Assembly (NCBI GenBank): GCA_002404055.1
Contig: DHIZ01000262.1
Coordinates: 1-9,107, forward strand
Direction of reading: 5' to 3'
Source: Chloroflexi bacterium UBA4733
Lineage (GTDB): Bacteria > Chloroflexota > UBA4733
DNA length: 9,107 nucleotides
Shown here: positions 7,581-9,107 of the stretch, in pieces
How positions within the stretch are numbered: the first letter of the stretch is position 1
Layout: the number at the start of each line of letters is the position of its first letter
Program-made: the position numbers and the translations under genes
Notes under the pieces: generated by a model
Databases searched by the model: none
What the model was told of the DNA's origin: nothing
What the model saw: the letters and a program-made list of their open reading frames with translations, nothing else

Positions 7581-9107
7581 CTACACCTCGGTAATCACCG
7601 GCAGGATCATCGGCCGCAAGCGGGTGCGCTGGAAGACAAAGCCGGCTAACGATTCCTTCATGCGGTCCCCGATGATGCGGTACTCCAACTCCCCCGGTTC
7701 GCCCCGCCGTAAAGCACGTTCGATCTTCTGGACTGCCTCGTCCAGGAACTTGCCGTCTTCGGCGGGCAGGAAGCCGCGCGCCAGGATCTCCGGCGACCGG
7801 ATGAGCCGACCTGTGGCGCGATCCATCACTGCGGAGATGACCATGATGCCGTCCGTCGACAGCGCGCGCCGATCGCGCAAGACGACATGATCCACCGCCC
7901 CCACCGTCAGGCCGTCGACCAGCACTGCTCCCGATTCCACAGTGCCGCCCAGCCGCGCGCCATCCTGCGTCACGTCGATGGCCCTGCCGATCTCCGGCAG
8001 CAGCACGTGGTCGGCAGGGATGCCGTGCTCGCCGGCCAACTGGCGGAAGAGCACCATCATGCGGTACTCGCCGTGCATGGGCACTGCATAGGCCGGGCGT
8101 AACAGATCAATCATCTGGCCGATCTCCCGACGCGAGGCATGGCCGGAGGCGTGCAGCACGGGCGTGACCGGCGGGTAAAAGACGTTGGCGCCGGCGCGAA
8201 AGAGGTTGTCGATGGTGGCCGACACAGTCTCCTGATTACCGGGGATAGCCGTCGAAGACAGGATGATGGTGTCGCCCTGGCGGACGCGCAGCAGTCGGTG
8301 CTCGCCAACCGCCATCCTACCCAGGGCGGAGGTCGGCTCCCCCTGGCTGCCGGTCGTCAACAACACCACCTGGTTGTCCGGCAACTTCTCGGCGCGGTCC
8401 AGGCTCACCAGCAAGTCGCTCGGGACCTTGATATAGCCTTCTTCCCGCGCGATACCGAGGTTGCGGTCCATGCTGCGACCGGCCATCGCCACGTGGCGGC
8501 CGAGGTCGTGGGCGACCTCCATCACGGAGTTGACGCGCGCCAGGTTGGAGGCGAAGGTGGTCACGATCACGCGACCGCTGGCGGCGGCGATGATATCGCG
8601 GATGGTTTGCTTGACTGCCGCTTCGGAAGCGGTCGGCTCAGCGGACTCAATGCGCACAGTGTCGGAGAGCAGTAACTGCACACCTTGCTGTCCCGCCCGA
8701 CGCAGCCGGTCCAACCCCTCCTGGGGCATCTCGCCCAGCTTGAAATCGCTGGTGTGAACGATCGTGCCGAAGGCCGACTCGATAATCAGCCCGGAGGCGT
8801 CCGGGATGCTGTGGCCGACGGGGAAGAACTCAATGTGGATGCTGCCGAGGTGCAACTTGGTCCCGAAGTCGATTTCCTGCAAGTCGCAAAGGTCCAGGGC
8901 ATGGTGCTCTTCCAGTTTGGCGCGGGCCATCCCCAGCACCAGCCGGGAGCCGTACACCGGCACAGGATAGGGGCTGTGGAGCTGCGTAAGGACGTAGGGC
9001 AGCGCGCCGAGGTGATCTTCGTGTCCGTGCGTGATCACGATGCCGCGTAGTTGCTGGACCCGTTCAGCGACGTAGCTGAGGTCGGGGATGATCAGGTCGA
9101 TGCCCAG
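7581..9107 (-). CDS. rnj: Ribonuclease J (N-terminus beyond the right edge)
   Basis: Metallo-beta-lactamase/beta-CASP ribonuclease of the RNase J family, a cytoplasmic 5'-3' exonuclease and endonuclease of mRNA decay and rRNA maturation. The frame is open to the last base, giving 508 visible residues that begin LGIDLIIPDLSYV. About 47 N-terminal residues are missing if the HGHEDH motif is placed as in B. subtilis RNase J1 (His74), so the whole protein would be about 555 residues, the family size. Seen in order: HGHEDHLGA (zinc ligands), GHSIPDA (motif III His), HTSDFK (bridging Asp), LLLSDTVR, the beta-CASP part with TTFASNLAR and LLTTGSQGEP, SGHASRREI and PMHGEYR (late His motifs), and a C-terminal domain ending at a TAG (7583-7581). 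GTG codons near 9038 lie within conserved sequence, so no start lies in this window. It precedes the aminotransferase by 67 bases. Confidence 0.96.
   Translation of the reverse strand: MGIDLIIPDLSYVAERVQQLRGIVITHGHEDHLGALPYVLTQLHSPYPVPVYGSRLVLGMARAKLEEHHALDLCDLQEIDFGTKLHLGSIHIEFFPVGHSIPDASGLIIESAFGTIVHTSDFKLGEMPQEGLDRLRRAGQQGVQLLLSDTVRIESAEPTASEAAVKQTIRDIIAAASGRVIVTTFASNLARVNSVMEVAHDLGRHVAMAGRSMDRNLGIAREEGYIKVPSDLLVSLDRAEKLPDNQVVLLTTGSQGEPTSALGRMAVGEHRLLRVRQGDTIILSSTAIPGNQETVSATIDNLFRAGANVFYPPVTPVLHASGHASRREIGQMIDLLRPAYAVPMHGEYRMMVLFRQLAGEHGIPADHVLLPEIGRAIDVTQDGARLGGTVESGAVLVDGLTVGAVDHVVLRDRRALSTDGIMVISAVMDRATGRLIRSPEILARGFLPAEDGKFLDEAVQKIERALRRGEPGELEYRIIGDRMKESLAGFVFQRTRLRPMILPVITEV

Noticed and set aside
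6404..7594. Long plus-strand open frame (396 codons) opposite the aminotransferase
   Set aside because: It mirrors a gene with clear family motifs, its translation is rich in Arg, Gly and Gln with no recognisable domain, and such antisense frames are expected in GC-rich coding DNA.

Overview
This is high-GC bacterial chromosomal DNA. I infer Chloroflexota (or a similar GC-rich lineage with RNase J), because large GT-C type membrane proteins with C-terminal beta-sandwich modules sit next to ordinary housekeeping genes. That assignment rests on gene style only, with no marker-gene test. All intact genes read on the minus strand, right to left. No rRNA, tRNA, CRISPR array, integrase or insertion sequence was seen.

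Right half (about 4872-9107), housekeeping block. It starts with ribonuclease J, whose N-terminus runs off the right edge. After 67 bases comes a fold-type-I PLP aminotransferase. That gene overlaps gatB (amidotransferase subunit B for Gln-tRNA/Asn-tRNA) by 4 bases through a GTGA junction. gatA and gatC are not in the window.

Left half (about 1-4770), cell-envelope block. After a 101-base gap with a TATAAT-like promoter candidate comes a 607-residue multi-membrane protein of the DUF2142/GT-C type. It is followed, with a one-base TGATG overlap, by a family-39-like GT-C glycosyltransferase. The second gene is broken. An exact 8-bp tandem duplication (1270-1285) throws it out of frame about 70% of the way along, and the remaining 3' part (to 564) is still readable in another frame. 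Converging on it from the left edge, on the plus strand, is the 3' end of a second DUF2142-like gene, decayed by stops and frameshifts.

The two membrane proteins presumably act in envelope or exopolysaccharide glycosylation using lipid-linked sugars; this is inferred from family only. All three GT-C loci carry a recognisably related C-terminal beta-rich module, four copies in total, which is the main pattern not explained by ordinary annotation. I found no convincing evidence of a wholly new biological system. The points worth a second look are the frameshift by tandem duplication, the decayed inverted paralogue and the shared module.
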